This document shows positions 16,315 through 26,892 of a stretch of 58,633 bases of DNA, in pieces; position 1 is the first letter of the stretch; each line of letters starts with the position of its first letter. The notes beneath the pieces were generated by a model, which made no database searches, was not told where the DNA came from, and saw only the letters and a list, made by a program, of their open reading frames with translations. The stretch comes from Gammaproteobacteria bacterium. Its GTDB lineage: Bacteria; Pseudomonadota; Gammaproteobacteria; SZUA-229. A program made the translations under genes and the position numbers. The stretch covers positions 1-58,633 of the forward strand of contig JAOUNI010000012.1 in assembly GCA_029881035.1 (NCBI GenBank), in the 5' to 3' direction.

Positions 16315-17592
16315 ATGAGTGACGATAAAAACCATTCTGGTAACGATTCTGAGAAACTACTTTACTGCTCCTTTTGCGGTAAGAGTCAGCACGAAGTCAA
16401 AAAACTGATTGCAGGTCCTTCTGTTTACGTCTGTGATGAATGTGTCGAATTATGTAATGATATTATTCTTGAAGAGCTGGAAGAGGAAACCTCGTCAGCG
16501 ATTCGCAAATTACCTACTCCTCAGGAAATTAATGACATTCTCAATGATTATGTCATCGGTCAGGAACGGGCGAAAAAAGTGTTGGCTGTTGCTGTTTATA
16601 ACCATTACAAGCGCCTGGAAGTTAAGCATAAGAAGGATGATATCGAACTCTCCAAAAGTAATATCCTGCTGATTGGTCCAACTGGATCAGGTAAAACATT
16701 ACTGGCTGAGACATTGGCTCGGTTGCTCGATGTGCCTTTTACCATCGCTGATGCTACCACGTTGACGGAAGCTGGCTACGTGGGTGAAGATGTTGAAAAC
16801 ATTATCCAGAAGTTGCTGCAAAAATGTGATTATGACGTCGAAAAAGCACAGACAGGCATTGTCTACATCGACGAAATTGACAAAATTTCCCGTAAGTCAG
16901 ACAACCCTTCTATTACCCGTGATGTCTCTGGCGAGGGCGTGCAGCAGGCGCTGTTAAAGCTAATTGAAGGCACGGTTGCATCTGTGCCGCCTCAGGGTGG
17001 TCGTAAGCATCCCCAGCAGGAATTCCTACAGGTTGATACCAGTAACATCCTGTTTATATGCGGTGGTGCTTTTTCGGGGTTGGATAAAGTGATTCGTCAT
17101 CGTTCTGAGAAAGGTGGTATTGGTTTTGGTGCCGAGGTGCGTTCTATTGATGAGAATCGTCAATTTAGCGATGTACTGAACGATCTTGAGGCGGATGATT
17201 TAATTCAATATGGCTTGATCCCTGAATTTGTAGGTCGTTTACCTGTTGTTGCTACTCTGAACGAGCTGGATGAGGATGCCCTGGTGACGATTCTTACCGA
17301 GCCTAAGAATGCTCTGGTTAAACAATATTCCAAGATGATTGAAATGGAAGGCTGTGAACTTGAGTTACGTAATGACGCTTTGCACGCTATTGCATTAAAA
17401 GCGATGGAGCGTAAAACGGGTGCTCGTGGTTTACGTACGATTCTTGAAAATGTATTACTAGATACCATGTATGAGCTACCTTCTCAGAATGATGTGACTA
17501 AAGTAGTTATTGATGCGTCAGTTATCAATGGAGACAATCAGCCATTGTTAGTCTATCAAGGTGGTGATAAGAAGCAGGTGTCTCGAGAGTAG
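16315..17592 (+). CDS. clpX: ATP-dependent Clp protease ATP-binding subunit ClpX
   Basis: This 425-residue AAA+ unfoldase delivers substrates to ClpP. The N-terminal zinc-binding domain has Cys18, Cys21, Cys40 and Cys43. Walker A GPTGSGKT is at 122-129, pore loop GYVGED at 155-160, and Walker B VYIDEIDK has Asp187/Glu188. The IGF loop that docks on ClpP is present (GGIGFGAEV), as is the sensor-2 region KTGARGLR. The length is standard. It lies 193 bp after clpP, beyond a hairpin, so it may have its own promoter. Confidence 0.98.
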   Translation: MSDDKNHSGNDSEKLLYCSFCGKSQHEVKKLIAGPSVYVCDECVELCNDIILEELEEETSSAIRKLPTPQEINDILNDYVIGQERAKKVLAVAVYNHYKRLEVKHKKDDIELSKSNILLIGPTGSGKTLLAETLARLLDVPFTIADATTLTEAGYVGEDVENIIQKLLQKCDYDVEKAQTGIVYIDEIDKISRKSDNPSITRDVSGEGVQQALLKLIEGTVASVPPQGGRKHPQQEFLQVDTSNILFICGGAFSGLDKVIRHRSEKGGIGFGAEVRSIDENRQFSDVLNDLEADDLIQYGLIPEFVGRLPVVATLNELDEDALVTILTEPKNALVKQYSKMIEMEGCELELRNDALHAIALKAMERKTGARGLRTILENVLLDTMYELPSQNDVTKVVIDASVINGDNQPLLVYQGGDKKQVSRE

Positions 17593-17633
17593 CCCTCTAC
17601 GGGTAATAAAATTTGTTTCTGAGTTGTATAACA

Positions 17634-17661
17634 CTTGAAAAGTCAGTAAGACGCCCCCACT
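17634..17661 (+). promoter_or_regulatory. Sigma-32 (heat-shock) promoter of lon
   Basis: CTTGAAA at 17634-17640, a 13-bp spacer and CCCCCACT at 17654-17661 closely match the RpoH consensus (CTTGAAA, 13-17 bp, CCCCATNT). The position, 35 bp upstream of the lon ATG, matches the heat-shock control of lon known in E. coli. Confidence 0.75.
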
Positions 17662-17695
17662 GGTACAACAGAATTCATTATATATAGAGGCACCC

Positions 17696-20128
17696 ATGGT
17701 CAGTTTAAGTGATAAAGATCAATCTATTTCATCCACGACAATAGAAGTACCCGTTTTACCATTGCGTGATGTCGTGGTTTACCCGCATATGGTTATTCCT
17801 CTTTTTGTCGGCCGCGAAAAATCAATTCAGGCACTCGATGCTGCAATGCGGGACAATAAAAAGATTTTATTGATTGCTCAGAAAAGTGCTGATATTGATG
17901 ACCCCGGCGTTAGTGATGTGCATGAGATCGGCACGTTGGCAACAATTCTTCAATTGTTGAAGTTACCGGATGGAACTATCAAAGTTCTGGTTGAAGGGGT
18001 TCGTCGAGCAAAGGTAGAAGGCTTACGTGAAAGCGGTAATTTCTTTGTAGCCAGTTACTCAGAAATCGATGAGGTTTCTGATGTCGATGAACGTGAACTC
18101 GAAATTTTGTCGCGTTCTATTCTGAATGTATTTGATCAGTACGTAAAACTAAACAAAAAAGTACCTGCTGAAATTCTGACATCCTTGGCGGGTATTGATG
18201 AGCCTTCACGGTTATCCGATACGATTGCGGCGCACATGTCGTTAAAGCTCGAAGAAAAACAGAAGATACTTGAGATCTCCAGCGTACGCGCGCGACTTGA
18301 GTATTTAATGAGTTTGATCGATGCCGAAATCGATTTGTTACAAATCGAAAAACGTATTCGTGGTCGTGTTAAACAGCAGATGGAAAAAAGCCAGCGCGAA
18401 TACTATTTGAATGAGCAGATGAAAGCGATTCAGAAAGAGCTGGGTGATATGGATGATGTGCCTAATGAAATTGAAGAGCTGGAAAAACGCATTGAAGAAG
18501 CTGGCATGAGTAAAGAGGCTCATAAGAAAGCCCGAAGTGAGCTTAATAAGCTAAAAATGATGTCGCCGATGTCTGCCGAAGCAACTGTAGTCAGAAACTA
18601 TATCGATTGGCTAGCTGATTGTCCCTGGAAAAAAAGATCGAAAATTCGCCGTGACCTTGCCGGCGCCGAGCAGGTGCTCAATGATGATCACTATGGGCTG
18701 GAAAAAGTTAAAGAACGTATTCTTGAATATCTTGCAGTGCAACAACGAGTCAAAAAACTCAAGGGCCCTATTTTGTGTCTGGTTGGACCACCGGGTGTGG
18801 GTAAGACTTCTTTAGGTCAATCTATTGCGCGTGCGACTAATCGAAAATATACACGTATGTCGTTAGGTGGCGTTCGTGATGAGTCTGAAATTCGTGGTCA
18901 TCGTCGAACTTATATTGGTTCGCTGCCGGGCAAAGTAATCCAGAATCTGAGTAAGGTGGGTACGCGTAATCCTTTGTTTTTACTTGATGAAATTGACAAG
19001 ATGGCGGCGGATTTTCGTGGTGATCCAGCCTCAGCATTATTAGAAGTACTTGATCCTGAACAAAACCATACATTTTCTGATCACTATCTGGAAGTCGATT
19101 TTGATCTCTCTGATGTCATGTTCGTGGCGACTTCAAATAGTATGAATATACCTGCACCTCTGCTTGATCGAATGGAGGTGATTCGTTTGCCGGGTTACAC
19201 CGAAGATGAAAAAGTAGCTATTGCCACTAAATATTTATTGCCCAAGCAGATGGAAGACAGTGGCCTGAAGGATAGCGAATTACAGGTTAGTGAATCCGCA
19301 TTAAGAGATATTGTTCGTCTTTATACTCGTGAAGCTGGTGTTCGTAATCTGCAAAGGGAGCTCGCTAAGATTTGTCGTAAAGTCGTCAAACAAATGGTGC
19401 TCAAACCTAAAAGTAAAGTAGTATCAGTGACATCGAAAAATCTTGAAAAATATCTGGGTGTAAAGCGTTTCCGTTATGGTGTTGCTGAGAAACACAACCA
19501 GATAGGCCAGGTTAACGGTCTTGCATGGACTGAAGTAGGTGGTGAGTTATTGACCATTGAGTCAGCGGTAATGCCCGGTAAGGGGAAATTGTCTCACACC
19601 GGACAGTTAGGTGATGTTATGCAAGAGTCAATTCAGGCGGCCATGACTGTAATCAGAAGTCGTTCTGCATCACTAGGTTTGGCTAGCAACTTCCAGGATG
19701 ATAAAGATATTCATGTTCACGTCCCTGAGGGCGCAACACCTAAAGATGGTCCCAGTGCTGGTGTAGGCATGTGTACAGCTTTAGCTTCATCATTAACAGG
19801 TATACCGGTTAATGCGAATGTTGCGATGACTGGTGAGATTACACTGCGTGGTGAAGTTCTACCAATCGGTGGGCTTAAAGAAAAATTATTGGCTGCGCAT
19901 CGTGCAGGCATTGAGATTATCATTATTCCACAAGACAACGAAAAGGATCTGGTTGAAATGCCAAAAAATATTATGGCAAAACTGGATATAAAACCTGTGC
20001 GCTGGATTGATGAGGTGCTTGAAATAGCTCTCGAAGTAATGCCCACTCCACTTGAAGATGTTTCAGCAAGTGACAGAAAAACAAGCACAAAAGGAAAAAA
20101 AACCGAAGCTGAAGTACAGCACCACTGA
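17696..20128 (+). CDS. lon: ATP-dependent Lon protease
   Basis: This 810-residue cytosolic AAA+ protease degrades misfolded and regulatory proteins. The N-terminal LON substrate domain (about 15-210, beginning [19 protein letters not shown]) is followed by the ATPase with Walker A GPPGVGKT at 364-371 and Walker B FLLDEIDK at 428-435. The C-terminal protease has catalytic Ser687 in DGPSAG and Lys730 in GGLKEK. The length is near that of E. coli Lon (784). It follows clpX with a heat-shock type promoter between them. The C-terminal tail is lysine-rich ([14 protein letters not shown]). Confidence 0.98.
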   Translation: MVSLSDKDQSISSTTIEVPVLPLRDVVVYPHMVIPLFVGREKSIQALDAAMRDNKKILLIAQKSADIDDPGVSDVHEIGTLATILQLLKLPDGTIKVLVEGVRRAKVEGLRESGNFFVASYSEIDEVSDVDERELEILSRSILNVFDQYVKLNKKVPAEILTSLAGIDEPSRLSDTIAAHMSLKLEEKQKILEISSVRARLEYLMSLIDAEIDLLQIEKRIRGRVKQQMEKSQREYYLNEQMKAIQKELGDMDDVPNEIEELEKRIEEAGMSKEAHKKARSELNKLKMMSPMSAEATVVRNYIDWLADCPWKKRSKIRRDLAGAEQVLNDDHYGLEKVKERILEYLAVQQRVKKLKGPILCLVGPPGVGKTSLGQSIARATNRKYTRMSLGGVRDESEIRGHRRTYIGSLPGKVIQNLSKVGTRNPLFLLDEIDKMAADFRGDPASALLEVLDPEQNHTFSDHYLEVDFDLSDVMFVATSNSMNIPAPLLDRMEVIRLPGYTEDEKVAIATKYLLPKQMEDSGLKDSELQVSESALRDIVRLYTREAGVRNLQRELAKICRKVVKQMVLKPKSKVVSVTSKNLEKYLGVKRFRYGVAEKHNQIGQVNGLAWTEVGGELLTIESAVMPGKGKLSHTGQLGDVMQESIQAAMTVIRSRSASLGLASNFQDDKDIHVHVPEGATPKDGPSAGVGMCTALASSLTGIPVNANVAMTGEITLRGEVLPIGGLKEKLLAAHRAGIEIIIIPQDNEKDLVEMPKNIMAKLDIKPVRWIDEVLEIALEVMPTPLEDVSASDRKTSTKGKKTEAEVQHH

Positions 20129-20216
20129 TAACTTTAGAGTTATCGATATTGTATTAATTCATCAGGGATGATGTAGTTCAACATAGAGGAATGCCGCATT
20201 TTTCCTGCGTTTTTCA

Positions 20217-20246
20217 TTGACAGAGCTAGTCACTGGCTGGTATAAA
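20217..20246 (+). promoter_or_regulatory. Sigma-70 promoter of hup
   Basis: Perfect TTGACA at 20217-20222, an 18-bp spacer and TATAAA at 20241-20246. The predicted start leaves an AT-rich leader of about 110 nt before the HU gene. The rest of the lon-hup gap holds only a weak GATAACT ... AGTTATC repeat after lon. Confidence 0.65.
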
Positions 20247-20365
20247 ATGCACGGCCTTTATATTTCATAGCCAGGGACATCTCGTAATAATAAGAGCAAA
20301 ATATAAAAGCGTTAAAATATAACTATAAATAAAAGTAAATCATCTTAAATACATAGGAAATAATA

Positions 20366-20638
20366 ATGAATAAATCTGAATTAATTGATGCAGTTGCAGA
20401 AGCAGCTGGTTTATCTAAAGCTGATTCAACTCGTGCATTTGATGCAGTTATACAAGTTGTTACAAATGCAATGAAGGAAGGCGATCAAGTGAGTATCGTA
20501 GGTTTTGGCTCTTTCTTAGTTCGCGAGCGCTCAGCTCGTACTGGTCGTAACCCACAGACTGGTGCAGAAATTCAAATTAAAGCCGCTAAAGTGCCTGCGT
20601 TTAAGCCTGGCAAAGCACTTAAGGAAGCTGTAAACTAG
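20366..20638 (+). CDS. hupB: DNA-binding protein HU
   Basis: This 90-residue histone-like protein binds and bends DNA as a dimer. [19 protein letters not shown] begins the helical body, [25 protein letters not shown] is the family signature and DNA-binding arm, and [13 protein letters not shown] is the usual C-terminus. The place after lon, as in E. coli (lon-hupB-ppiD), supports hupB. The ribosome binding site AGGAAA lies 9 nt upstream. Confidence 0.96.
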   Translation: MNKSELIDAVAEAAGLSKADSTRAFDAVIQVVTNAMKEGDQVSIVGFGSFLVRERSARTGRNPQTGAEIQIKAAKVPAFKPGKALKEAVN

Positions 20639-20653
20639 CGCGCACTTTTGGCG

Positions 20654-20729
20654 GGGTGGTTAGCTCAGCTGGTAGAGCGTCGCCCTTACAAGGCGAATGT
20701 CGGGGGTTCGATCCCCTCACCACCCACCA
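20654..20729 (+). tRNA. tRNA-Val(TAC)
   Basis: This 76-nt cloverleaf has acceptor GGGTGGT / ACCACCC, anticodon TAC in CCTTACAAG and an encoded CCA. It starts 16 bp after hup and may be cotranscribed with it. Confidence 0.96.
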
Positions 20730-20735
20730 ATTTAA

Positions 20736-20812
20736 GGACCGGTAGTTCAGCTGGTTAGAATGCCGGCCTGTCACGCCGGAGGTCGCGGGTTCGAGTCCCG
20801 TCCGGTCCGCCA
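20736..20812 (+). tRNA. tRNA-Asp(GTC)
   Basis: This 77-nt cloverleaf has acceptor GGACCGG / CCGGTCC, anticodon GTC in CTGTCACG and an encoded CCA. It is only 6 bp after tRNA-Val, so the two are processed from one precursor. Confidence 0.96.
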
Positions 20813-20939
20813 ATTTCAATTTCTAGTTGCCTAAAGTAAAAGCTAAAATATTAGGTTTTATTTTAGTTAGCTAACATTTCACTAATAATCCATTGAGCGG
20901 TGTTATGCCGTTCATACAATTCCATACAAGGTTAGTTTC

Positions 20940-22820
20940 ATGCTACAAGCTATTAATGATCGAATTAAAGGTTGGTTGGGTGCCATTATTATTGCATTGA
21001 TTGCTCTTCCTTTCGCTTTTTGGGGAATTCAATCTTATATCGGCGGTGGTGGCGAGCAATATATTGCCAAGGTTAATGGTGCCGAGATTTCGCCACGTGA
21101 ATTTGACTATAACTTATCGGTGCAGAGACAAAAGTTACAGGAACAGTTTGGCGGAAGAATTCCTTTCGAAGATGTTGTTTTGAAACAGCGAGTAATGGAT
21201 CAGCTGATAAATAGAAAATTATTGGAAGATGCAGCAAATAATTTCGGTTACCGTATTTCAGATAACCAACTATCCGAAAATATTAAAAAAATATTTACCA
21301 GAGACGGTAAGTTTGATCGGGAGTACGTTAATCAAGTGCTGCAGTCTAAAGGTATGACAACTTCTCAAATGGAATCTCAATTAAGAAGTGATATGCAGAT
21401 TTCTCAAATAATGGATGCATTGATTAATACAAGCTTTGTCACCGATGATGAAGTTCGACGGTTAGCAGAACTTGAATATCAGCAGCGTAAAATTAGTACT
21501 TTAATTTTCAGTATCGATCACTTTTCTGCAGGTATTGAAATTACTGAAGAAGAAATTAAAGCTGCTTATGAAGCAGACTCTGCTCGTTATATGTTGCCTG
21601 AGAAAGTCAGTGTTGAATACGTAGAATTAAAAAGTGAAACACTGGCTAGTAATATAGAAATTGATGAGTCGACAATCAAACTCATGTATGACGAGTATGT
21701 GGCTGCTATATCCCAAAAAGAACAGCGTAAAGCCAAGCATATTCTTTTGAAAACAGATATAGATGAAGCGGCTGCGCGTACACAGATTATTGACATCAAA
21801 AAGCAATTGGCTGAAGGCGCTTCATTCGATGATCTGGCACGTCAGTACTCCCAAGATGTAGGCTCAGCAAAGCAGGGTGGCGATCTTGGCTGGATAGAGC
21901 CTGGTCAGATGGTAAATACTTTTGAAGATGCACTTTATGCGATGAAAGTGGGTGAGGTTAGTGATATTGTTGAGTCACAATTTGGTCTGCATCTGATAAA
22001 ACTTGAGAAGATTCAAAGTGAACCTGCCCAGTCTTTGCAGGAAAAAAGAGCTGAATTAGAAAAGACCTATCAACAAGAGGTAATCAGTAATAAGTTTTAT
22101 GAGTTGAGTGAGCGTATGGCAACAACAGCTTATGAAAATTCTGATTCATTACGTTCGGTGACAGAGTCTATCAATGTTCAGGCAAAGACCAGTGAATACT
22201 TTACCCGCGAGAGCGGTGCGGGCATTGCCAATAACGATAAGGTTCGAGCAGCAGCATTTTCTAAACTTGTTCTAGAAGATAAATCAAACAGTGATGTCAT
22301 CGAAATTTCACCTGAACACATACTGGTTTTACGTCTACTAGATCGTAAGTCAGCAAGTTTGCTGCCTTTAGATAGTGTACGCTCTGCAATTGAAAATAGT
22401 TTAAAGCTGAAAAAAAGCCATGAAAATACGCTGGCTTCAGCACGTGAGGCAAAAACTAAAATTAATGCAGGTCAGTCTTCTGTGAAAGATTTTATATCTA
22501 AAGGTGTCAGGCTTGAAAAATCTGATATGTTGACACGTAAAGATACCGCTAAAATTGACCCGATGATTTTGGAAGCTGCTTTTAATATGTCAGCGCCTGA
22601 AGATGGTAAGATTATCGCTAATGATGTAGCGATGTATTCAGGTGATGTTGCATTGGTTATTCTGGAAGAAGTGCATACACCTGATAATATCGATCAGGCT
22701 CAGATTAACGCAATTAAGAGTCAGTTAAAACAGGATATATCAGCTTCTGAATTTAATATGGCACTGAATGCCATCAAAGAAAAGGCTGATCTGCATATAA
22801 ATACCAAAGTTTTTCAATAA
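20940..22820 (+). CDS. ppiD: Periplasmic folding chaperone PpiD
   Basis: This 626-residue inner-membrane-anchored chaperone acts near the Sec translocon exit. One transmembrane helix (about 12-34, AIIIALIALPFAFWGI) is followed by a SurA-like helical N-domain (about 45-190), a parvulin (PpiC) domain (about 262-358: RKAKHILLK, GGDLGWIEPGQMV, VESQFGLHLIKLE) and a C-terminal helical region. This is the standard PpiD layout and length. It is downstream of hup and the two tRNAs, as expected. Full prolyl isomerase activity is often lacking in this family. Confidence 0.95.
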   Translation: MLQAINDRIKGWLGAIIIALIALPFAFWGIQSYIGGGGEQYIAKVNGAEISPREFDYNLSVQRQKLQEQFGGRIPFEDVVLKQRVMDQLINRKLLEDAANNFGYRISDNQLSENIKKIFTRDGKFDREYVNQVLQSKGMTTSQMESQLRSDMQISQIMDALINTSFVTDDEVRRLAELEYQQRKISTLIFSIDHFSAGIEITEEEIKAAYEADSARYMLPEKVSVEYVELKSETLASNIEIDESTIKLMYDEYVAAISQKEQRKAKHILLKTDIDEAAARTQIIDIKKQLAEGASFDDLARQYSQDVGSAKQGGDLGWIEPGQMVNTFEDALYAMKVGEVSDIVESQFGLHLIKLEKIQSEPAQSLQEKRAELEKTYQQEVISNKFYELSERMATTAYENSDSLRSVTESINVQAKTSEYFTRESGAGIANNDKVRAAAFSKLVLEDKSNSDVIEISPEHILVLRLLDRKSASLLPLDSVRSAIENSLKLKKSHENTLASAREAKTKINAGQSSVKDFISKGVRLEKSDMLTRKDTAKIDPMILEAAFNMSAPEDGKIIANDVAMYSGDVALVILEEVHTPDNIDQAQINAIKSQLKQDISASEFNMALNAIKEKADLHINTKVFQ

Positions 22821-22850
22821 TATTTATTAATTGAGGTAATCGGAAGTTGT

Positions 22851-24155
22851 ATGTTTAAAACAATGACCCGATTACCTCTGCATTGGCAAATTCTTGCCGC
22901 ACTCACTTTAGCAATTACTACCGGTGTGACGATTGCACCTGACGCTGATATTTTCGGTATATCTTTGCTTTCTGTTCTGGATTTTTTCGGTACCCTTTTT
23001 CTTAATGCGCTAAAAATGTTAATTGTGCCTTTGGTAGTTTCATCTATCGTTACGGGCATGATGGATCTTCAGCCTAATACGCTCGGCCGCCTTGGTTCCA
23101 AGACGCTAATTTTTTACATGTTGAGTAGTCTGGTGGCCATCCTAATCGGTTTGCTGATGGTGAACACTCTGCAGCCAGGTATTGTTGATGGTCAGCCAGC
23201 ACTTGAAAGTATGACCCTATCTTCCGATACTGAGTCAGCTCTGGCAAAAGTTGGCGTAAAAGGAGCTGCCGATATTGCAGAAGTTTTTTTGAGGATGGTG
23301 CCTGTTAATGTCGTTTCAGCGGCTGCAGAAGGTCAGATGCTGGGATTGATATTTTTTAGTCTTTTATTTGGCTACTTTCTGTCTCATTTAAAAGGCTCGC
23401 ATGGCGAGGTTCAAAAAGACTTCTGGCGTGGATTGCTCAGCATAATGATACAAATGACTAATTTGGTGATGAAATTTGCGCCTATTGGAATTTTTGCGCT
23501 GGTTTGTAAGGTAGTTATTATGTCAGGCGCTGATGCATTTAGGCCATTGGCTGTATTTTTTGTTACCGTCATTTTGGCCCTGATGCTTCACATGTTTATT
23601 TTTCTTCCGCTGATATTGAAATATGTTGCCAAAGTTAATCCTATGCGGCACTTTAAAGCGTTGATGCCTGCCTTGTTGACAGCATTCTCAACCAGCTCAT
23701 CGTCAGCAACTTTACCCATAACTCTGGATTGTGTTGAACGGCGCGCAGGCGTGTCAAACCGTGTCAGTGGTTTTACACTGCCTTTGGGTGCAACGGTCAA
23801 TATGGATGGAACTGCTTTGTATGAATGTGTGGCGGCCATGTTCATCGCGCAGGTTTATGGCCTTGAGCTGACTATAGTGACTCAGTTTACTATTGTGCTG
23901 ATTGCTTTATTGACGTCGATTGGTGTTGCCGGTATTCCTTCTGCCAGCCTTGTCGCTATCACCATTATATTAGGCGCTATAGGACTGCCTCTGGAGGCGA
24001 TAGGCCTAATCTTGGTTGTTGACCGAGTTCTGGACATGTGTCGCACATCGGTGAATGTATTTAGTGATTCGTGTGCAGCGGTTACCATCGCTCGCCTTGA
24101 AGGCGAGGATGGTGTGCTAGAGGAAAAAAGGCAGGGTTTTCAGGATACCCGTTAA
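22851..24155 (+). CDS. Dicarboxylate/amino acid:cation symporter (DAACS family)
   Basis: This 434-residue inner-membrane secondary transporter couples uptake of glutamate, aspartate or C4-dicarboxylates to Na+ or H+. It has about eight membrane helices and the family signatures: the serine-rich re-entrant loop TSSSSATLPITLDC (about 282-295), the cation site VNMDGTALYE (about 315-324) and DRVLDMCRTSVNV near residue 392. The length fits GltP/GltT/DctA, but the substrate cannot be assigned. It starts 30 bp after ppiD and converges on fabI with only 4 bp between stops. Confidence 0.9.
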   Translation: MFKTMTRLPLHWQILAALTLAITTGVTIAPDADIFGISLLSVLDFFGTLFLNALKMLIVPLVVSSIVTGMMDLQPNTLGRLGSKTLIFYMLSSLVAILIGLLMVNTLQPGIVDGQPALESMTLSSDTESALAKVGVKGAADIAEVFLRMVPVNVVSAAAEGQMLGLIFFSLLFGYFLSHLKGSHGEVQKDFWRGLLSIMIQMTNLVMKFAPIGIFALVCKVVIMSGADAFRPLAVFFVTVILALMLHMFIFLPLILKYVAKVNPMRHFKALMPALLTAFSTSSSSATLPITLDCVERRAGVSNRVSGFTLPLGATVNMDGTALYECVAAMFIAQVYGLELTIVTQFTIVLIALLTSIGVAGIPSASLVAITIILGAIGLPLEAIGLILVVDRVLDMCRTSVNVFSDSCAAVTIARLEGEDGVLEEKRQGFQDTR

Positions 24156-24159
24156 CGAA

Positions 24160-24966
24160 TTAAATATCGGTAATTTCTACAATATCACCCATCAGCCCTG
24201 CAGTATGATAACCAGCATCAACATAGGTGACTTCACCGGTAATGCCACTCGCCAGACTTGAGCACAGAAATGCGGCGCAATTACCAACTTCTTCAATAGT
24301 AATATTTCTATGTAAAGGCGCACTTTGCTCAACATGCTTCAGAATAGTGCCGAAGTTAGAAATGCCCTTGGCCGCGAGTGTTTTGATCGGTCCTGCCGAA
24401 ATAGCATTAACACGAATCCCTTCGCCGCCAAGTGAATGCGCCAGATAGCGTACATTGGCCTCCAGACTGGCTTTGGCCAGGCCCATCACGTTATAGCCGG
24501 GGAATGCGCGCACAGCACCCAGATAACTAAGTGTCAGGATTGCAGCATCTTCGCGATTTTGCATCATGTGTCGACCGGCTTTAGCGATCGCAGCCAGACT
24601 GTAAGAGCTGATGTCATGTGCCTGATTGAAGCCATCACGTGTCAGATTATCCAGATAGTCACCCTCAAGCATTTCTTTAGGCGCATAAGCAACTGAGTGA
24701 ATAATAACGTCGAGCGAGTCCCAATAGTCATCTAAATGGTCAAATACAGCTTCGATATCATCATCGTTTTCAACATCACAGGGAATAACGATGTCAGAAT
24801 CGCATTCACCAGCCAGTTTTTCTATTCGTTCACGCAGACGTTCACCCATGTAGGTAAAAGCAATTTCTGCCCCTTCACGATGCATTGCTTTGGCAATACC
24901 CCAGGCGATAGAACGGTTGCTAGCAACGCCAAAAATGAGAACACGCTTACCACTCATAAAACCCAT
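24160..24966 (-). CDS. fabI: Enoyl-[acyl-carrier-protein] reductase (NADH) FabI
   Basis: This 268-residue SDR-family enzyme catalyses the last reduction of the fatty-acid elongation cycle. The start [20 protein letters not shown] carries the nucleotide-binding GVAS motif. The FabI catalytic set Tyr148, Tyr158 and Lys165 is present in [19 protein letters not shown]. Residue 93 is Ala (HSVAYAP), where E. coli has Gly93 in the triclosan contact region; other natural FabIs also have Ala. The ATG at 24966 matches the family start. It is divergent from the yejA-like gene across an 87-bp gap. Confidence 0.95.
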   Translation of the reverse strand: MGFMSGKRVLIFGVASNRSIAWGIAKAMHREGAEIAFTYMGERLRERIEKLAGECDSDIVIPCDVENDDDIEAVFDHLDDYWDSLDVIIHSVAYAPKEMLEGDYLDNLTRDGFNQAHDISSYSLAAIAKAGRHMMQNREDAAILTLSYLGAVRAFPGYNVMGLAKASLEANVRYLAHSLGGEGIRVNAISAGPIKTLAAKGISNFGTILKHVEQSAPLHRNITIEEVGNCAAFLCSSLASGITGEVTYVDAGYHTAGLMGDIVEITDI

Positions 24967-25053
24967 AAGAATTTACTCCATGAAAAAAAGTAATGTAAAC
25001 TGTGAGGACCTAATGTTAGGCGGATTATACAGATAAAAGCAACAATAAAAATT

Positions 25054-26880
25054 ATGCATCACCGCTTAGTTCACCAATGGCTAAAAATTTCGATTATTTC
25101 CTGTTGTCTGATGTATACAACAGGTGCTTTGGCTGTGCCAGCAATGGGCATGGGATATGAGCCTAAATACCAGACTAATTTCAAACACTTTGATTATGTG
25201 GATCCCCACGCCAGACGCGGTGGTGAACTGGTACTTTCCGGTTTGGGTACCTTTGATAGTTTGAATCCATTTTTACTTAAAGGCATTGCTGCGGATGGTC
25301 TTGATGTTCTGGTTTTTGAATCGTTACTAGAGAAAAGTCTGGATGAACCTTTTAGTGAATATGGTTTAATTGCTGATGATTTTTTTCTGGCGGATGATGG
25401 TCTTTCAGTTACTTTTCATATCAATCCTAAGGCAAGATTCTCTAATGGAAAATTGGTACAAGCTGAAGACGTAAAGTTCTCGTTTGATACGCTGATGAGC
25501 AAATCGGCGCATCCGCAATATCGAATTTATTACGAGGACGTAGAGTCTGTCACTGTTGTCGATGAGCAGACTGTGCGTTTCAACTTTAAACGTAAAAATC
25601 GTGAGCTGCATATGATCGTGGGGGAAATTTCTATTTTTTCCAGAGATTGGCTAGCAGGTGGTGATTTTTCCGAAACCGATGATACAGCGCCTATCAGTAG
25701 TGGCCCTTACATTGTTGATAAATATGAACGCGGCAAATACATTCGCTATAAGCGTAACCCAAATTACTGGGCCGCTGATTTACCAGTGCGCAAAGGTATG
25801 TATAATTTCGATACTATCAAATACACTTATTACAAAGATTCATCAATCGCGCTCGAGGCTTTCAAGGCGGGTGAGTTTGATTTCTTTTTTGAGAATTACT
25901 CCAAGCGTTGGGCTCGATCACATGTGGGGCCTAAATATGATTCAGGCGAAATATTAAAAACGGAACTTAAACATAGCAATAATGCTGGTATGCAGGGCTT
26001 CGCTATCAATACACGACATGAACGCTTTAGGGATGTACGGGTACGACGGGCTTTATCATTAGCCTATGATTTTGCCTGGGCGAATGATCATCTTTTTTAT
26101 AATCAATATGTACGCTGTGATAGTTACTTCAGCAATAGTGAGCTGGCGGCCATCGGTTTGCCTGAAGGAGAGGAACTGGCTTTGCTCAATAATTATCGCG
26201 ACCAGTTACCCGATGAAATTTTTACCAGAGAATGGTTGCCACCTGCTACAGAAAATAAAGGTGCCCTGCGAGAAAATTTAAAACAGGCACGTGATTTGTT
26301 GAAAGAAGCGGGTTGGAGCATCAAAGATGGCGTCCTGAAAAATGAAAAAGGTGATGTTTTTAGTGTTGACGTATTGCTGGTGCAAAAAGGCTTTGATCGC
26401 ATACTGGCGCCCTATGCCCATAATCTGAAAAAACTGGGCATCGAAATGACTTATCGTACGGTTGATTCATCTTTATACAAACGACGAATTGATACTTATG
26501 ATTTTGATATGGTCGTCACTAGTTTTCCTGCTTCGATGTCACCGGGTAATGAATTGAAAAACAGGTTCCATTCTCAGTCAGTGAATACAAAAGGGGCGAG
26601 TAATTTGCCGGGGATTGCTCATCCAGTGGTAGATGCTTTGATCGAACGAGTGCTTAATGCGGAGGATCGTCAGCAACTACTCATTGCTTCACGGGCACTG
26701 GATCGTGTTTTGCTGTTTGGCGAATATCTTGTGCCAAACTGGTACATTGACAAACACCGCATAGCCTACCGTGATATTTTTGCATATCCAGATTACTTGC
26801 CTCTGTATTATGAACCGATTACTTTGTTAATTAAGTCATGGTGGATGAAATCCATAACATCTCAGAAACCGGCGGATTGA
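25054..26880 (+). CDS. yejA: ABC transporter substrate-binding protein, family 5 (YejA-like)
   Basis: This 608-residue periplasmic peptide-binding protein has a signal peptide (about 1-27, IISCCLMYTTGALA). MGYEPKYQTNFKHFDYVDPHARRGGEL is typical of YejA, and LSLAYDFAWANDHLFYNQYVR and YRTVDSSLYKRRIDTYDFDM are conserved SBP_bac_5 blocks. YejABEF imports oligopeptides and, in E. coli, microcin C. The three downstream genes complete the transporter. The ATG is at 25054; the upstream region is short and shared with fabI. Confidence 0.92.
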   Translation: MHHRLVHQWLKISIISCCLMYTTGALAVPAMGMGYEPKYQTNFKHFDYVDPHARRGGELVLSGLGTFDSLNPFLLKGIAADGLDVLVFESLLEKSLDEPFSEYGLIADDFFLADDGLSVTFHINPKARFSNGKLVQAEDVKFSFDTLMSKSAHPQYRIYYEDVESVTVVDEQTVRFNFKRKNRELHMIVGEISIFSRDWLAGGDFSETDDTAPISSGPYIVDKYERGKYIRYKRNPNYWAADLPVRKGMYNFDTIKYTYYKDSSIALEAFKAGEFDFFFENYSKRWARSHVGPKYDSGEILKTELKHSNNAGMQGFAINTRHERFRDVRVRRALSLAYDFAWANDHLFYNQYVRCDSYFSNSELAAIGLPEGEELALLNNYRDQLPDEIFTREWLPPATENKGALRENLKQARDLLKEAGWSIKDGVLKNEKGDVFSVDVLLVQKGFDRILAPYAHNLKKLGIEMTYRTVDSSLYKRRIDTYDFDMVVTSFPASMSPGNELKNRFHSQSVNTKGASNLPGIAHPVVDALIERVLNAEDRQQLLIASRALDRVLLFGEYLVPNWYIDKHRIAYRDIFAYPDYLPLYYEPITLLIKSWWMKSITSQKPAD

Positions 26881-26892
26881 TAGAAAAGGCAT

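Noticed and set aside
20619-20819. A 66-codon minus-strand frame across tRNA-Val and tRNA-Asp
   Set aside because: Same kind of antisense-tRNA artefact (DRTGLEPATSGV).
24160-24966. FabI Ala93 as a triclosan-resistance change
   Set aside because: Other natural FabI enzymes also have Ala at this position, so the residue alone says little.
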